Below, piece by piece: positions 6,865 to 15,287 of a stretch of 17,503 bases of DNA. The notes beneath the pieces were generated by a model. It was not told the origin of the DNA. It worked only from the letters and a program-made list of their open reading frames with translations, and did no database searches. Every line of letters starts with the position of its first letter. The stretch's first letter is position 1. The DNA is from Lachnospiraceae bacterium (GTDB taxonomy: Bacteria; Bacillota_A; Clostridia; Lachnospirales; Lachnospiraceae). The stretch lies in NCBI GenBank assembly GCA_017613595.1, contig JAGADM010000061.1:1-17503 (forward strand), written 5' to 3'. The position numbers were made by a program, and so were the translations under genes.

Positions 6865-7142
6865 CGAAGCCGATCGTACTGTTACTCGTTCTGTTTCTGA
6901 TCGTATGCGCAATCTGCGCCGGATGGACGAAGAATCTTCTCGTTTCCATCGTTATCTTCATGTCCTACAGCCTTATCATGTCCATTATCTGGATATTCCT
7001 GCAGGCGCCCGACCTCGCGATCACCGAGGCGGCTGTCGGTGCCGGAGTCACGTCCGTTCTGTTCTTTGCCACCCTCCGAAAGATCAACGCGATCGGTTCG
7101 GGTGACGGAAAGGAGGAACCGCATGAGCCGGATAAAAAGTAA
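6861..7142 (+). CDS. MbhD-like subunit (DUF4040 domain, equals part of the MrpA C-terminus)
   Basis: This 93-aa protein carries the MbhD/DUF4040 signature QAPDLAITEAAVGAG (48-62) between hydrophobic segments (about 5-20, 27-46, 56-71). In Bacillus-type Mrp systems this domain is fused inside the C-terminal part of the large MrpA. In archaeal Mbh hydrogenases it is the separate MbhD subunit, as here. Its start overlaps mrpG by four bases. Its hydrophilic tail overlaps the next gene by 20 bases, and that gene's ribosome binding site lies inside this frame. Confidence 0.9.
   Translation: MTKPIVLLLVLFLIVCAICAGWTKNLLVSIVIFMSYSLIMSIIWIFLQAPDLAITEAAVGAGVTSVLFFATLRKINAIGSGDGKEEPHEPDKK
7109..7116 (+). 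promoter_or_regulatory. ribosome binding site of the MbhE-MrpB fusion gene
   Basis: AAAGGAGG ends 6 bases before the ATG at 7123. It fixes the start there rather than at the upstream in-frame ATG at 7039, which lies deep inside the MbhD-like gene. Confidence 0.85.
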
Positions 7143-8082
7143 TTACGAGAAGTCTTTCCGGGCCCGTTTCCTCCGCTACATCATGGGAGAGGACGAACTT
7201 CCCGAGAAGAATTACATGCCCGACTTCCAGAAGCAGATTGACGTAGAGAAGGAAGAGGACGAGAAGGCGACCGAGCATTACCTTGTGCCGCCGCTTGTGG
7301 ACCCGATGTCCGACGCGAAGCGCTATGCGGAAATGTCCGGACTCCGCTGGTTCAGGAGACTCTATTCCGTTATGGCGGTGCTTCTCTGTATCGCGATCAG
7401 CGTCGTTCTGATCTATAACGTTACTTTCATGCCGCGTTTCGGAGATCCCGATTCGCCGATGAACAACGAAGTGACGGAGCGTTATCTTGAAAAAGCGGGA
7501 GAGGAAACCGGTACGGTCAATGTCGTTACCGGACTCATCCTCCAGTACCGCGGTTTTGATACATTCGGCGAGACGCATGTCCTTTTCATTGCAACGATCG
7601 CCGTTATGATCCTTCTCAAACTGAAGAAGAAGGATAAGCCTCAGGAGGCAGCCGGCGAGCCTGTGGGCGGCGATATGATCTTACGAACGATCGCGCGCGT
7701 ACTTGTGCCGCTTATCTTTCTGTTCGGCTTCTATGTGCTTGTGAACGGACACCTTTCCCCGGGCGGCGGTTTCTCCGGCGGCGCGGTAATCGGCGCGGGT
7801 CTGATCCTGCACTCGGCAGCGTTCGGATTTTCCGCTACGGCACGTTTCTTCGATGAGAAGATTTACGACATCGTGAAAGTCGGATCGCTTGCTTTATACA
7901 GCCTGCTGATCATCTATTACCTGTTTACGGGGGCAAATGACATCGATTCGATCGTGCCCCTCGGAAAACTCGGCAATATCATCAGTTCCGGTCTGATCCT
8001 TCCGATCAATATCTTAGTGGGAGCGGAGGTGGCATGCACGATGTATGCCTTCTACTCGCTGTTCCGGAAGGGAGGCATCTGA
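7123..8082 (+). CDS. MbhE-MrpB (MbhF) fusion antiporter subunit
   Basis: The 319-aa protein joins two Mrp/Mbh units. Residues 1-77 are a charged, probably cytoplasmic extension with no motif I recognise. Residues 80-167 are MbhE-like: a helix (about 80-100), then NEVTERYLEKAG (115-126), TGTVNVVTGLIL (129-140) and YRGFDTFGE (142-150), then a second helix. Residues 184-312 are a MnhB/MrpB domain with HLSPGGGFSGG (210-220) and four helices. In Bacillus the MbhE part is inside MrpA and MrpB is separate. In Pyrococcus MbhE and MbhF are separate. The start at 7123 has an ideal ribosome binding site and overlaps the MbhD-like gene by 20 bases. The stop shares one base with the next ATG (TGATG). The domain calls are firm; the role of the N-terminal extension is unknown. 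Confidence 0.88.
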   Translation: MSRIKSNYEKSFRARFLRYIMGEDELPEKNYMPDFQKQIDVEKEEDEKATEHYLVPPLVDPMSDAKRYAEMSGLRWFRRLYSVMAVLLCIAISVVLIYNVTFMPRFGDPDSPMNNEVTERYLEKAGEETGTVNVVTGLILQYRGFDTFGETHVLFIATIAVMILLKLKKKDKPQEAAGEPVGGDMILRTIARVLVPLIFLFGFYVLVNGHLSPGGGFSGGAVIGAGLILHSAAFGFSATARFFDEKIYDIVKVGSLALYSLLIIYYLFTGANDIDSIVPLGKLGNIISSGLILPINILVGAEVACTMYAFYSLFRKGGI

Positions 8083-8456
8083 TGTTCGCCGAACTTTGGG
8101 ACAATTATATCAGTGTCGGTGCGATGATCCTTTTCGGCATCGGATTCGGCAACCTCCTGCTGCAGCGGAACATGATCAAGAAGATCATCGGACTCAATAT
8201 CATGGATACCGCGGTGTACCTGTTCCTTGCTTCGCTCGGCTATATCGAAGGCCGGCTTGCGCCAATCCCCGCGGAAGGTGCCGTAGAAGCGTCAAAGTAC
8301 ATCAATCCGCTTCCGAGCGGCCTGGTACTTACCGGTATCGTCGTATCCGTCAGTGTTTCCGCGCTGATGCTCGGACTTACCGTGAAGCTTTACGAACGGT
8401 ATCACACGCTGGATCTCGACGAGATCACGACGATGGTACGAAAGGAGCATGAATGA
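8082..8456 (+). CDS. mrpC: MrpC/MnhC/MbhG-like (NuoK-like) antiporter subunit
   Basis: This is a 124-aa subunit of three helices (about 10-27, 38-55, 80-103) related to NuoK of respiratory complex I. The signature NPLPSGLVLTGIVVS (75-89) is clear, as is GLNIMDTAVYLFLASLG (37-53). I chose the ATG at 8082, which overlaps the previous stop and has GGAGG 6 bases upstream, over an ATG at 8034 inside the preceding gene. A charged tail follows the last helix. In Mrp complexes this subunit lies between the small subunits and the antiporter subunits. Confidence 0.93.
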   Translation: MFAELWDNYISVGAMILFGIGFGNLLLQRNMIKKIIGLNIMDTAVYLFLASLGYIEGRLAPIPAEGAVEASKYINPLPSGLVLTGIVVSVSVSALMLGLTVKLYERYHTLDLDEITTMVRKEHE

Positions 8457-9952
8457 TGGACTTCTTTCGTAATTTTCCGTTCTTCTGCATTATGCTTGCG
8501 ATTGTTTCGGGACCGATCTCATCGATCCTTTCCGGAAAGGTCGCGAGATTCGTAAGCATTACCGTCGTTTCGATATGCGGCGTGCTTTCGAGCCTGACGC
8601 TCTGGTACGTGATCGAGCTTGACGAGCCGTTCGTCTACAAGATGGGACGTTTCCCGGCTCCGTTCGGCAACGAGATCCGCGTCGGCGTGCTCGAGGCCCT
8701 TATGGCGACGTTCTTCTGCCTGATCATGCTCCTTTCGCTGACCGGCGGATTGAAGTATCTGAAGAAAGACGTGCCGGAAGAGAAGATGAACCTGTTCTTC
8801 ATCATGATCAACCTGCTGCTTGCTTCGCTACTGTCGCTCATTTATACAAATGATATGTTTACCGGCTATGTATTTGTCGAAATCAATACGATTGCCGCGT
8901 GCGGACTGATCATGATCCGCGGCTGGGGACGAAACATCCTTGCCACGACCAAGTATATGATCATGTCGCTTCTCGGTTCCGGTCTTGTTGTGATCTCAAT
9001 CGCAATCCTTTATGGGATTACCGGACACCTGCTTATGAGCAACGTTCATGAGTCGGTGCTTGCGATCGTAGAGCAGAAGACCTATACCGAGCCTTTGATC
9101 ATCGCGGTAGGACTGTTCTCGGTCGGTATCGCGATCAAATCCGCGCTGTTCCCGTTCCATTCGTGGCTGCCGGATGCCTACAGCTATTCGACATGTTCGT
9201 CGAGCGCGATCCTTTCCTCGCTCGTTTCGAAAGGCTACATCTTCTTCCTGTTGAAGTTCATGTGCCGTGTGATCGGCTTTGACGTGATGAAGAAGACCGG
9301 AGCGGACGACGTCATGTTCCTTTTCGGTATTGCCGCAATGCTGATCGGATCGATCGACGCGATCCAGCAGACGGATATGGGACGCATGATCGCGTACTCG
9401 TCCATCGCCCAGATCGGTTATATCTACATGGGTTTCGGGCTCGGCGTGGAAGCGGGGCTTGTCGCTTCGGCGTTCCACATTTTAGCGCATGCTTCGGCCA
9501 AATCCATGCTGTTTGTTTCCGCGAACGGACTCGCCGAAGTGTCGGGAGAGAGCATGAATTACCGCGACCTGCGAGGGTCCGGCATGCGGAACCGGTCGGC
9601 GGGCGTCGGATTTATCGTCGGGTCGCTTTCGATGGTCGGCATCCCGCTTTTCGCGGGCTTTACTTCAAAGGTTTACTTCGCGTCGGCGGCGCTTGAGGCC
9701 ATAAGGGCCAAGCAGATCATTACCCTTGTGGCGCTTGCGATCAGTACGATCCTGAACGCGATGTACTTTATCCGGATGACGATCAGCGTTTATACGCCGG
9801 AGATGAACGAGCAGTACGAAGACCGTTCGTTCCGCGCAGGTACGCTGTATCATCTGTCCATGGTTGTATTTATTCTGATTGTTTTGGTTCTCGGAATCCT
9901 CAGCAACCCGATTGTTGAGTGGATCACGAGAGGTCTTGAACAGTTTTCCTGA
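8453..9952 (+). CDS. mrpD: MrpD/MbhH-like proton/cation antiporter subunit 1
   Basis: This is a 499-aa protein of about 14 helices, homologous to NuoL/M/N of complex I. Ion-path residues stand in their usual places: Glu143 (FVEIN), Lys229 (AIKSALFPFHSWLPDAY, 227-243), Lys260 (LVSKG), His342/His346 and Lys350 (HILAHASAK), and Lys406 (FTSKVYF). Unlike its three downstream relatives, the loop after HSWLPDAY reads SYSTCSSSAILSS and lacks the prolines of the usual APxPxSALL segment. It follows MrpC directly, as MbhH follows MbhG, so it is the best match to MrpD/MbhH. The start overlaps the mrpC stop. ATG 8453 and ATG 8456 both lie near AAAGGAG. Direction and type of ion moved are not visible. Confidence 0.92.
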   Translation: MMDFFRNFPFFCIMLAIVSGPISSILSGKVARFVSITVVSICGVLSSLTLWYVIELDEPFVYKMGRFPAPFGNEIRVGVLEALMATFFCLIMLLSLTGGLKYLKKDVPEEKMNLFFIMINLLLASLLSLIYTNDMFTGYVFVEINTIAACGLIMIRGWGRNILATTKYMIMSLLGSGLVVISIAILYGITGHLLMSNVHESVLAIVEQKTYTEPLIIAVGLFSVGIAIKSALFPFHSWLPDAYSYSTCSSSAILSSLVSKGYIFFLLKFMCRVIGFDVMKKTGADDVMFLFGIAAMLIGSIDAIQQTDMGRMIAYSSIAQIGYIYMGFGLGVEAGLVASAFHILAHASAKSMLFVSANGLAEVSGESMNYRDLRGSGMRNRSAGVGFIVGSLSMVGIPLFAGFTSKVYFASAALEAIRAKQIITLVALAISTILNAMYFIRMTISVYTPEMNEQYEDRSFRAGTLYHLSMVVFILIVLVLGILSNPIVEWITRGLEQFS

Positions 9953-9966
9953 AAGGAGGGTGACAT

Positions 9967-11538
9967 ATGGAATGGATTTTATTGCTGCCGGTTATCATTC
10001 CGATCATCGGCGGATGCTATCTGACAATATTCCGGAAGCGTTTCTCGAAGCGCGCCGTCCGTACGTGCACCTTCTGTTTTGCGCTGGCCGCGGGGCTTTC
10101 CGTGCTTGCCGTAATTCTTCAGGGGGAATGTTCGCTGACGCTTTTTCCGCTGATCTCGGACGACTATCCGGTCTTCTTCCGTTCGGACGGCCTGGCGGGA
10201 ATTTTCGCCGCGGTAACGGCAGTTATGTGGCTTCTTTCGAGCTGGTTCTCATTTGCCTACATGAATCATCAGGAAAATGAGACGCGTTACCAGATATTCT
10301 CGCTGTTGTCGCTCGGCGCGGTGCTCGGCGTATGTCTTTCGGGCAATCTGATTACGACGTATCTTTTCTATGAACTGATGACGCTTATGACGTTCCCGCT
10401 TGTTCTTCACGAGCAGACAAAGGAGGCGGTTTCCGCCGGAATGACGTACCTGTTCTACTCGATTGCAGGCGCGTTTTTGGGACTTTGCGGAATCTTCTTC
10501 TTAAGCCGGTATGCCGGTACGGAGACTCGCGCGGGAGGCCTTCTCGGGTATATGCCGGGCGGATTCCTTGCGGAGGGAACGGGTTATGACGTTCTTCCGG
10601 TGGTTCTGTTTCTGATGCTTTTGGGGCTTGCCTGCAAGGCCGGTATGTTCCCGCTTCACGGATGGCTTCCGAAGGCGCATCCGGTTGCTCCGGCGCCGGC
10701 TTCGGCACTGCTTTCCGGTAACATTACGAAGATGGGACTTCTGTTCTCCATCCGTGTGATTTATTATGCGGCGGGCGCGGATTACCTGTCGGGCACATGG
10801 GTCATGGATGCGTTGCTCACGCTTTCCCTGATCACCGTATTCCTCGGATCGATGCTTGCTTACCGCGAAAAAGTGATGAAGAAACGGCTTGCGTACTCAA
10901 CGGTCAGCCAGGTTTCATATTGTCTGACGGGAGTGTATCTGCTTTGCGGGACGGCTCTCACGGGCGCGATTTTACACATGATATTCCATTCAATCGTTAA
11001 GAACCTGCTGTTCCTTTCGGTCGGCGCGATCATTTACGTGACCGGCAAGACGCGCGCGGACGAGCTGAAGGGGATAGGAAAGAAGATGCCCGTTACGATG
11101 CGCTGCTTTACGGTTGCGGGTCTTGCGCTTGTCGGAATTCCGCCGCTTTGCGGTTTTGTGAGCAAGTTTTATCTGGCGGCCGGTGCCCTTGAGACCGATA
11201 AACCCGTCTTTTCCTACCTTGTTCCTGCCGTGCTTTTAGTCAGCGCGCTGCTGACGGCCGGATATCTGCTGACGGTTTCCGCGGACGCGTTCTTCGGAAA
11301 GAGCGAAGAGAAGGCGGAGGGCGGCAAAGCGGACGCGCAGAGCGGTGCTTCCGAGGCGCAGGACGATACGGAACTCACCGCTTCGGAGAAGCACGAGCCC
11401 GTTACGGAGAAGAGCCTGTTCCTGCTTGCTCCGCTTGTAATCCTTGCGGTTGCGGCAGTCGTATTCGGTATCATTCCGAACCCGCTGACGAACCTGATCC
11501 GCGAAGCTCTGAAAGCGATTCTTAAGGGTGTAATGTAA
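9967..11538 (+). CDS. NuoM/MrpD-like antiporter subunit 2
   Basis: This 523-aa paralogue of the preceding protein also has about 14 helices. It keeps Glu136 (FYELMT), Lys224 (CKAGMFPLHGWLPKAHPV, 223-240), the APAPASALLSG loop (241-251), Lys255 (ITKMG), His337/His341 and Lys345 (HMIFHSIVKN), and Lys400 (GFVSKFYL). A hydrophilic Ala/Glu/Lys/Ser-rich insertion (about 443-482) separates the last two helices. AAAGGAGG ends 7 bases before the ATG at 9967. The motifs resemble those of HyfB/HycC and Mbh-type subunits more than those of respiratory NuoL. It probably forms one of several pumping units of the same complex. Confidence 0.9.
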   Translation: MEWILLLPVIIPIIGGCYLTIFRKRFSKRAVRTCTFCFALAAGLSVLAVILQGECSLTLFPLISDDYPVFFRSDGLAGIFAAVTAVMWLLSSWFSFAYMNHQENETRYQIFSLLSLGAVLGVCLSGNLITTYLFYELMTLMTFPLVLHEQTKEAVSAGMTYLFYSIAGAFLGLCGIFFLSRYAGTETRAGGLLGYMPGGFLAEGTGYDVLPVVLFLMLLGLACKAGMFPLHGWLPKAHPVAPAPASALLSGNITKMGLLFSIRVIYYAAGADYLSGTWVMDALLTLSLITVFLGSMLAYREKVMKKRLAYSTVSQVSYCLTGVYLLCGTALTGAILHMIFHSIVKNLLFLSVGAIIYVTGKTRADELKGIGKKMPVTMRCFTVAGLALVGIPPLCGFVSKFYLAAGALETDKPVFSYLVPAVLLVSALLTAGYLLTVSADAFFGKSEEKAEGGKADAQSGASEAQDDTELTASEKHEPVTEKSLFLLAPLVILAVAAVVFGIIPNPLTNLIREALKAILKGVM

Positions 11539-11539
11539 T

Positions 11540-13120
11540 ATGAGTGCTTACTTTCTGCTGATTCCCATACTGCTTCCGATCATCGGCGGCGCCTTTCTGG
11601 GAATACATCCGATGAAACAGGACAGACGAAGAAACATCTTCGTCTTTTCGGTGACCTTTCTCACGTCCTGTATGATCGGGGCATTGCTGCTGAATCCGCC
11701 CGGCGCGGACGATCTCACCCTGCAGCTCGCGGGCGTACTTGAGATCCGTTTCCGTCTGGACGGGTGCGGTATGATATTTGCCGGTCTGATCGCATTCCTG
11801 TGGCCCCTCGCGGTCATCTATGCGTTCGGCTATATTGAGCGCAGAAAGAACGGCTTCCTTGCCTTTTACGTCATTACGTACGGCGTGACGTCCGGTATCG
11901 TGTTCGCGGGCAACTTCATGACAATGTATATGTTTTATGAGCTGCTGACGATCGTAACGATTCCGCTTGTCATGCACGAACTCGACCATAAATCGGTTGT
12001 CGCCGCGCGCAAATACATGAAGTATTCGTTCGGCGGGGCGGCATTCGGCTTCCTCGGATTCATCGTTATCCTGAAGTACGGCACTACGCTTGATTTCGTT
12101 TACGGAGGCGTGCTGCGGGCCGATGCGATGCAGCAGCACCGCACGCTGTTACTGCTGATCTATACGATCGCGGTATTCGGCTTCGGCGTCAAAGCGGCGC
12201 TCTTTCCGGTACACGGATGGCTTCCGGCAGCTTCGGTCGCGCCGACTCCGGTTACGGCACTTCTGCATGCGGTTGCGGTCGTAAAGGCGGGCGCATTTGC
12301 CATCATCAGAATCACGTATTACAGCTTCGGAACGGACTTCTTAAAGGGAACCGTTTCGCAGAACATCATCATATGCGCCGCATCGCTGACTATCCTTTAC
12401 GGTTCGGTGAAGGCGGTGAAAGAGCAGCACTGTAAGAGAAGACTTGCCTACTCGACGGTCAGCAACCTGTCGTATATCATTCTGGCGGCGTCGCTGATGA
12501 CCGAAGCGGGTCTGCAGGCGGGATTTTTACACCTGCTGTTCCACGGTCTCATGAAGATTACGCTTTTCTACTGCATGGGCGTTATCATGCTGCGGACCGG
12601 CAAGAAGTACCTGTGGGAGATGAACGGCATCGGCCGGCGGGTACCGCTTATCATGACGATTTACACGATCGCCGGAACCGCTCTGATCGGCATTCCGCCG
12701 CTTTGCGGATTCATCAGCAAATGGCATATCGCCGAAGCCGCGATCGCGTCGGAGAACCCGTTCGCGTACGTCGGACTCGGCGCGCTGATGATTTCGGCGT
12801 TTCTGACGGCAATCTATATTATGGAGCTTGTGATCCGGGCATGGTTCCCGGTACTGTTCGCGGGTGAAACGAAACCTTCCGGCCCGATGATCGAGGCGGC
12901 CAATGAGGCGGATACGATGACGGTCGGCGGCGACGACGGCACAACCGACGTGGTAATGGCCGACGCGCTTGTACCGGGCGAAGACACAAGCCGTATCAAG
13001 GTCGGCTGGGAGATGAGCGCGCCGCTCATCGTTCTGACGATCGCAATCATCTTTTTCGGTTTATATTCCGGTCCTCTGGCGGAGTTCATCCGGCAGGTAG
13101 CGGCCGGCATCAGGAGATAA
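11540..13120 (+). CDS. NuoM/MrpD-like antiporter subunit 3
   Basis: This is a 526-aa protein, clearly related to the two upstream antiporter subunits. Key residues are Glu134 (FYELLT), Lys218 (GVKAALFPVHGWLPAASVAP, 216-235), Lys249 (VVKAG), His331/His335 and Lys339 (HLLFHGLMKI), and Lys394 (GFISKWHI). The loop TPVTALLHAV (236-245) is the Mrp-type form. An acidic, Gly/Asp-rich insertion (about 441-487) lies before the last helix, at the same place as in subunit 2 but with unrelated sequence. It starts one base after the preceding stop with AAGGGTG about 9 bases upstream. The similar length and shared IGIPPLCGF motif (subunits 2 and 3) suggest an old duplication. Confidence 0.9.
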   Translation: MSAYFLLIPILLPIIGGAFLGIHPMKQDRRRNIFVFSVTFLTSCMIGALLLNPPGADDLTLQLAGVLEIRFRLDGCGMIFAGLIAFLWPLAVIYAFGYIERRKNGFLAFYVITYGVTSGIVFAGNFMTMYMFYELLTIVTIPLVMHELDHKSVVAARKYMKYSFGGAAFGFLGFIVILKYGTTLDFVYGGVLRADAMQQHRTLLLLIYTIAVFGFGVKAALFPVHGWLPAASVAPTPVTALLHAVAVVKAGAFAIIRITYYSFGTDFLKGTVSQNIIICAASLTILYGSVKAVKEQHCKRRLAYSTVSNLSYIILAASLMTEAGLQAGFLHLLFHGLMKITLFYCMGVIMLRTGKKYLWEMNGIGRRVPLIMTIYTIAGTALIGIPPLCGFISKWHIAEAAIASENPFAYVGLGALMISAFLTAIYIMELVIRAWFPVLFAGETKPSGPMIEAANEADTMTVGGDDGTTDVVMADALVPGEDTSRIKVGWEMSAPLIVLTIAIIFFGLYSGPLAEFIRQVAAGIRR

Positions 13121-13121
13121 T

Positions 13122-15287
13122 ATGAGTGGTGAAGCAGGGCTGCTTCTTCCCGTCATGATACCGATCGTCCTGGCATTGGTGCCGGGGCTTCTGACAGCGG
13201 CGGGAGAGCGTAAGGACAACAAAGCGTATACGGCGTGCGGGAAATTCCTGTTTCCGGCGCTTACTTGCGTTACGCTTCTTGCGTGCTGCGTTTACGGCAT
13301 CCGTGCCCTTACCGGCTCCGCTCTTGAGCTGACCGTACCCGAGATCTGCGGCTTCGGCCTTCGGTTCCGCATGGACGGATTCCGCGCGGTTTACGCGATG
13401 GTCGCCGCATTTGCCTGGGCCGTTTCTTCGGCGTTCGCGCTCTGGTACCTGAAGGGGGAGGAGCATCAGGGACGGTATTTCGGCTATACGCTTTTCGTAC
13501 TCGGCATGACGCTCGGCGTATTTCTTTCCGCCGACCTTATGACGACTTTCATCTTCTTTGAAGGCATGTCTCTTGCTTCGTATGTATGGGTTGTCTTTGA
13601 AGAGGACGAAGAGGCCGTACGGGCTTCGAAAACGTACCTCGCGGTTGCCGTGATCGGCGGACTCGTGATGCTGATGGGGCTGTTCCTTCTCTGGAAGGAG
13701 ACCGGAACGCTGATGATCGACGACCTTACATTTGCCGCAAGAATGAGCGGCAATAAGACGGTGATCTACGCGGCGGGCTTCTGCATGCTGTTCGGCTTCG
13801 GCGCGAAGGCAGGCGCCTACCCGCTTCACATATGGCTTCCGAAGGCACATCCGGTGGCTCCCGCGCCCGCTTCGGCGCTGCTTTCCGGTATCCTTACGAA
13901 GGCCGGCATGTACGGCATTCTGATCCTTGTCGGAAGAATATTCATCGGCGATGAGTATTTCGGACAGATCCTTCTCGTGATCGCCGTTCTCACGATGTTA
14001 ACCGGCGCATTTATCGCGCTGTTCTCGATTGATATCAAGCATGTGCTTGCGTGCTCGTCGGTTTCGCAGATCGGCTTTATCCTGACCGGCGCTTCCCTCG
14101 CATGCATCGTAAAAGAAGAGCAGTGGCTTGCCGTACAGGGCGCGATCCTTCACATGATGAATCACTCGTTCTTTAAGCTTGTGCTGTTCCTGCTTGCGGG
14201 CGTTCTCGTTAAGAATCTGCACTCGCGGAACCTGAACGACCTGTCCGGCTTCGGTAAGGAAAAGCCGTGGTTTATGGTAACGTTTTTACTTGCGTATCTC
14301 GGCATCGCGGGCATTCCGGGACTCTCGGGATTCGTTTCGAAGTCAATGATCCACGAGGCCATCGTCGTTGCGGCCGGGGAGAGCGGAAGCGGCATCTACA
14401 AGGTTGTTGAGTGGCTTTTCCTGATTGCTGGCGGCTGCACGCTTGCCTACATGACCAAGCTGTTCATCGTGCTGTTCTTCCGTCCGCAGTCGAACGCCGT
14501 AAAGGCTTTCAACAATAAGAATAAACAGTACCTGCCGTTATGGGCGAAGATACTTTTAAGCGTACCGGCCGCAGCCATCTATCTTGCGGGAACGCTTCCC
14601 GAATATCTGATGATCCCGGCCGCGAAGAAGGCTTCCGACCTGCTCAATTATGCTCCTGCCGAAGAGTCGTTCCGTGTCTTCACGGCGGAAAATGTGAAGG
14701 GCGGCGCCATTTCGGCAGCCATCGGCCTTGCGGTATACTTCTTCGCCGTACGTCCGTTAACCGAGCGGAAGGGACGTAAGAACGTAATCGAATACGTGAA
14801 CCGTTATCCGGCATACATAGACCTTGAGAACGCGCTGTACCGTCCGGTTCTTCTGACCGGTCTTCCGACCGTATGCGGCGGAGCGTGCCGCACGCTTGAA
14901 ATGGCAAGCGAAGGCATCGCAAAGATGGTATTCGGATTCTCGAAACTGATCGCCGGATTCGCCGACCGCATCGCGGACCTTGCGACGGCGGGAGTTCGCA
15001 GAACCGTGCTTCGGCCGGTGTGCGAGACGCCGACGCTGTCGACAACCAAACGGTTCAGCTTATTTGCCGGCGGCATCGCGAACGGCATCCGGAGCCTGTG
15101 GCGCAAGCTGCTTCGAAAGAGCGGCGGAGAGCAGAAGGACTACGTGAAGAAGATCAACCGCGGCATCGACGACACAAGCGAGACGTTCAAGTACGTCGTG
15201 CGCAGTCTTTCGTACGGATTGCTCGCATTTTGCGTCGGTTTACTTGCAATGTTACTGTATCTGTTGTATTGTTTACAGGGGCTTTAA
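13122..15287 (+). CDS. NuoL/HyfB-like antiporter subunit 4 with long C-terminal extension
   Basis: The 721-aa protein has an antiporter core (about 1-500) with Glu147 (FFEGMS), Lys229 (AKAGAYPLHIWLPKAHPV, 228-245), APAPASALLSG (246-256), Lys260 (LTKAG), His344/His348 and Lys352 (HMMNHSFFKL), and Lys407 (GFVSKSMI). A hydrophobic helix (about 527-544) is followed by about 145 mostly polar residues that may hold amphipathic helices (590-665), then a final membrane helix (about 695-718). In NuoL and MrpA a long lateral helix ending in a last membrane anchor spans the neighbouring antiporters. The extension here may do the same; this is inference from layout, not from sequence match. AGGAG lies 5 bases before the ATG. 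It is the last gene of the operon. Confidence 0.9.
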   Translation: MSGEAGLLLPVMIPIVLALVPGLLTAAGERKDNKAYTACGKFLFPALTCVTLLACCVYGIRALTGSALELTVPEICGFGLRFRMDGFRAVYAMVAAFAWAVSSAFALWYLKGEEHQGRYFGYTLFVLGMTLGVFLSADLMTTFIFFEGMSLASYVWVVFEEDEEAVRASKTYLAVAVIGGLVMLMGLFLLWKETGTLMIDDLTFAARMSGNKTVIYAAGFCMLFGFGAKAGAYPLHIWLPKAHPVAPAPASALLSGILTKAGMYGILILVGRIFIGDEYFGQILLVIAVLTMLTGAFIALFSIDIKHVLACSSVSQIGFILTGASLACIVKEEQWLAVQGAILHMMNHSFFKLVLFLLAGVLVKNLHSRNLNDLSGFGKEKPWFMVTFLLAYLGIAGIPGLSGFVSKSMIHEAIVVAAGESGSGIYKVVEWLFLIAGGCTLAYMTKLFIVLFFRPQSNAVKAFNNKNKQYLPLWAKILLSVPAAAIYLAGTLPEYLMIPAAKKASDLLNYAPAEESFRVFTAENVKGGAISAAIGLAVYFFAVRPLTERKGRKNVIEYVNRYPAYIDLENALYRPVLLTGLPTVCGGACRTLEMASEGIAKMVFGFSKLIAGFADRIADLATAGVRRTVLRPVCETPTLSTTKRFSLFAGGIANGIRSLWRKLLRKSGGEQKDYVKKINRGIDDTSETFKYVVRSLSYGLLAFCVGLLAMLLYLLYCLQGL

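Noticed and set aside
13110..13850. Open frame of 246 codons on the minus strand inside antiporter subunit 4
   Set aside because: Shadow of a clear membrane protein gene; its composition is Arg/His/Lys-rich with no motif or ribosome binding site evident.
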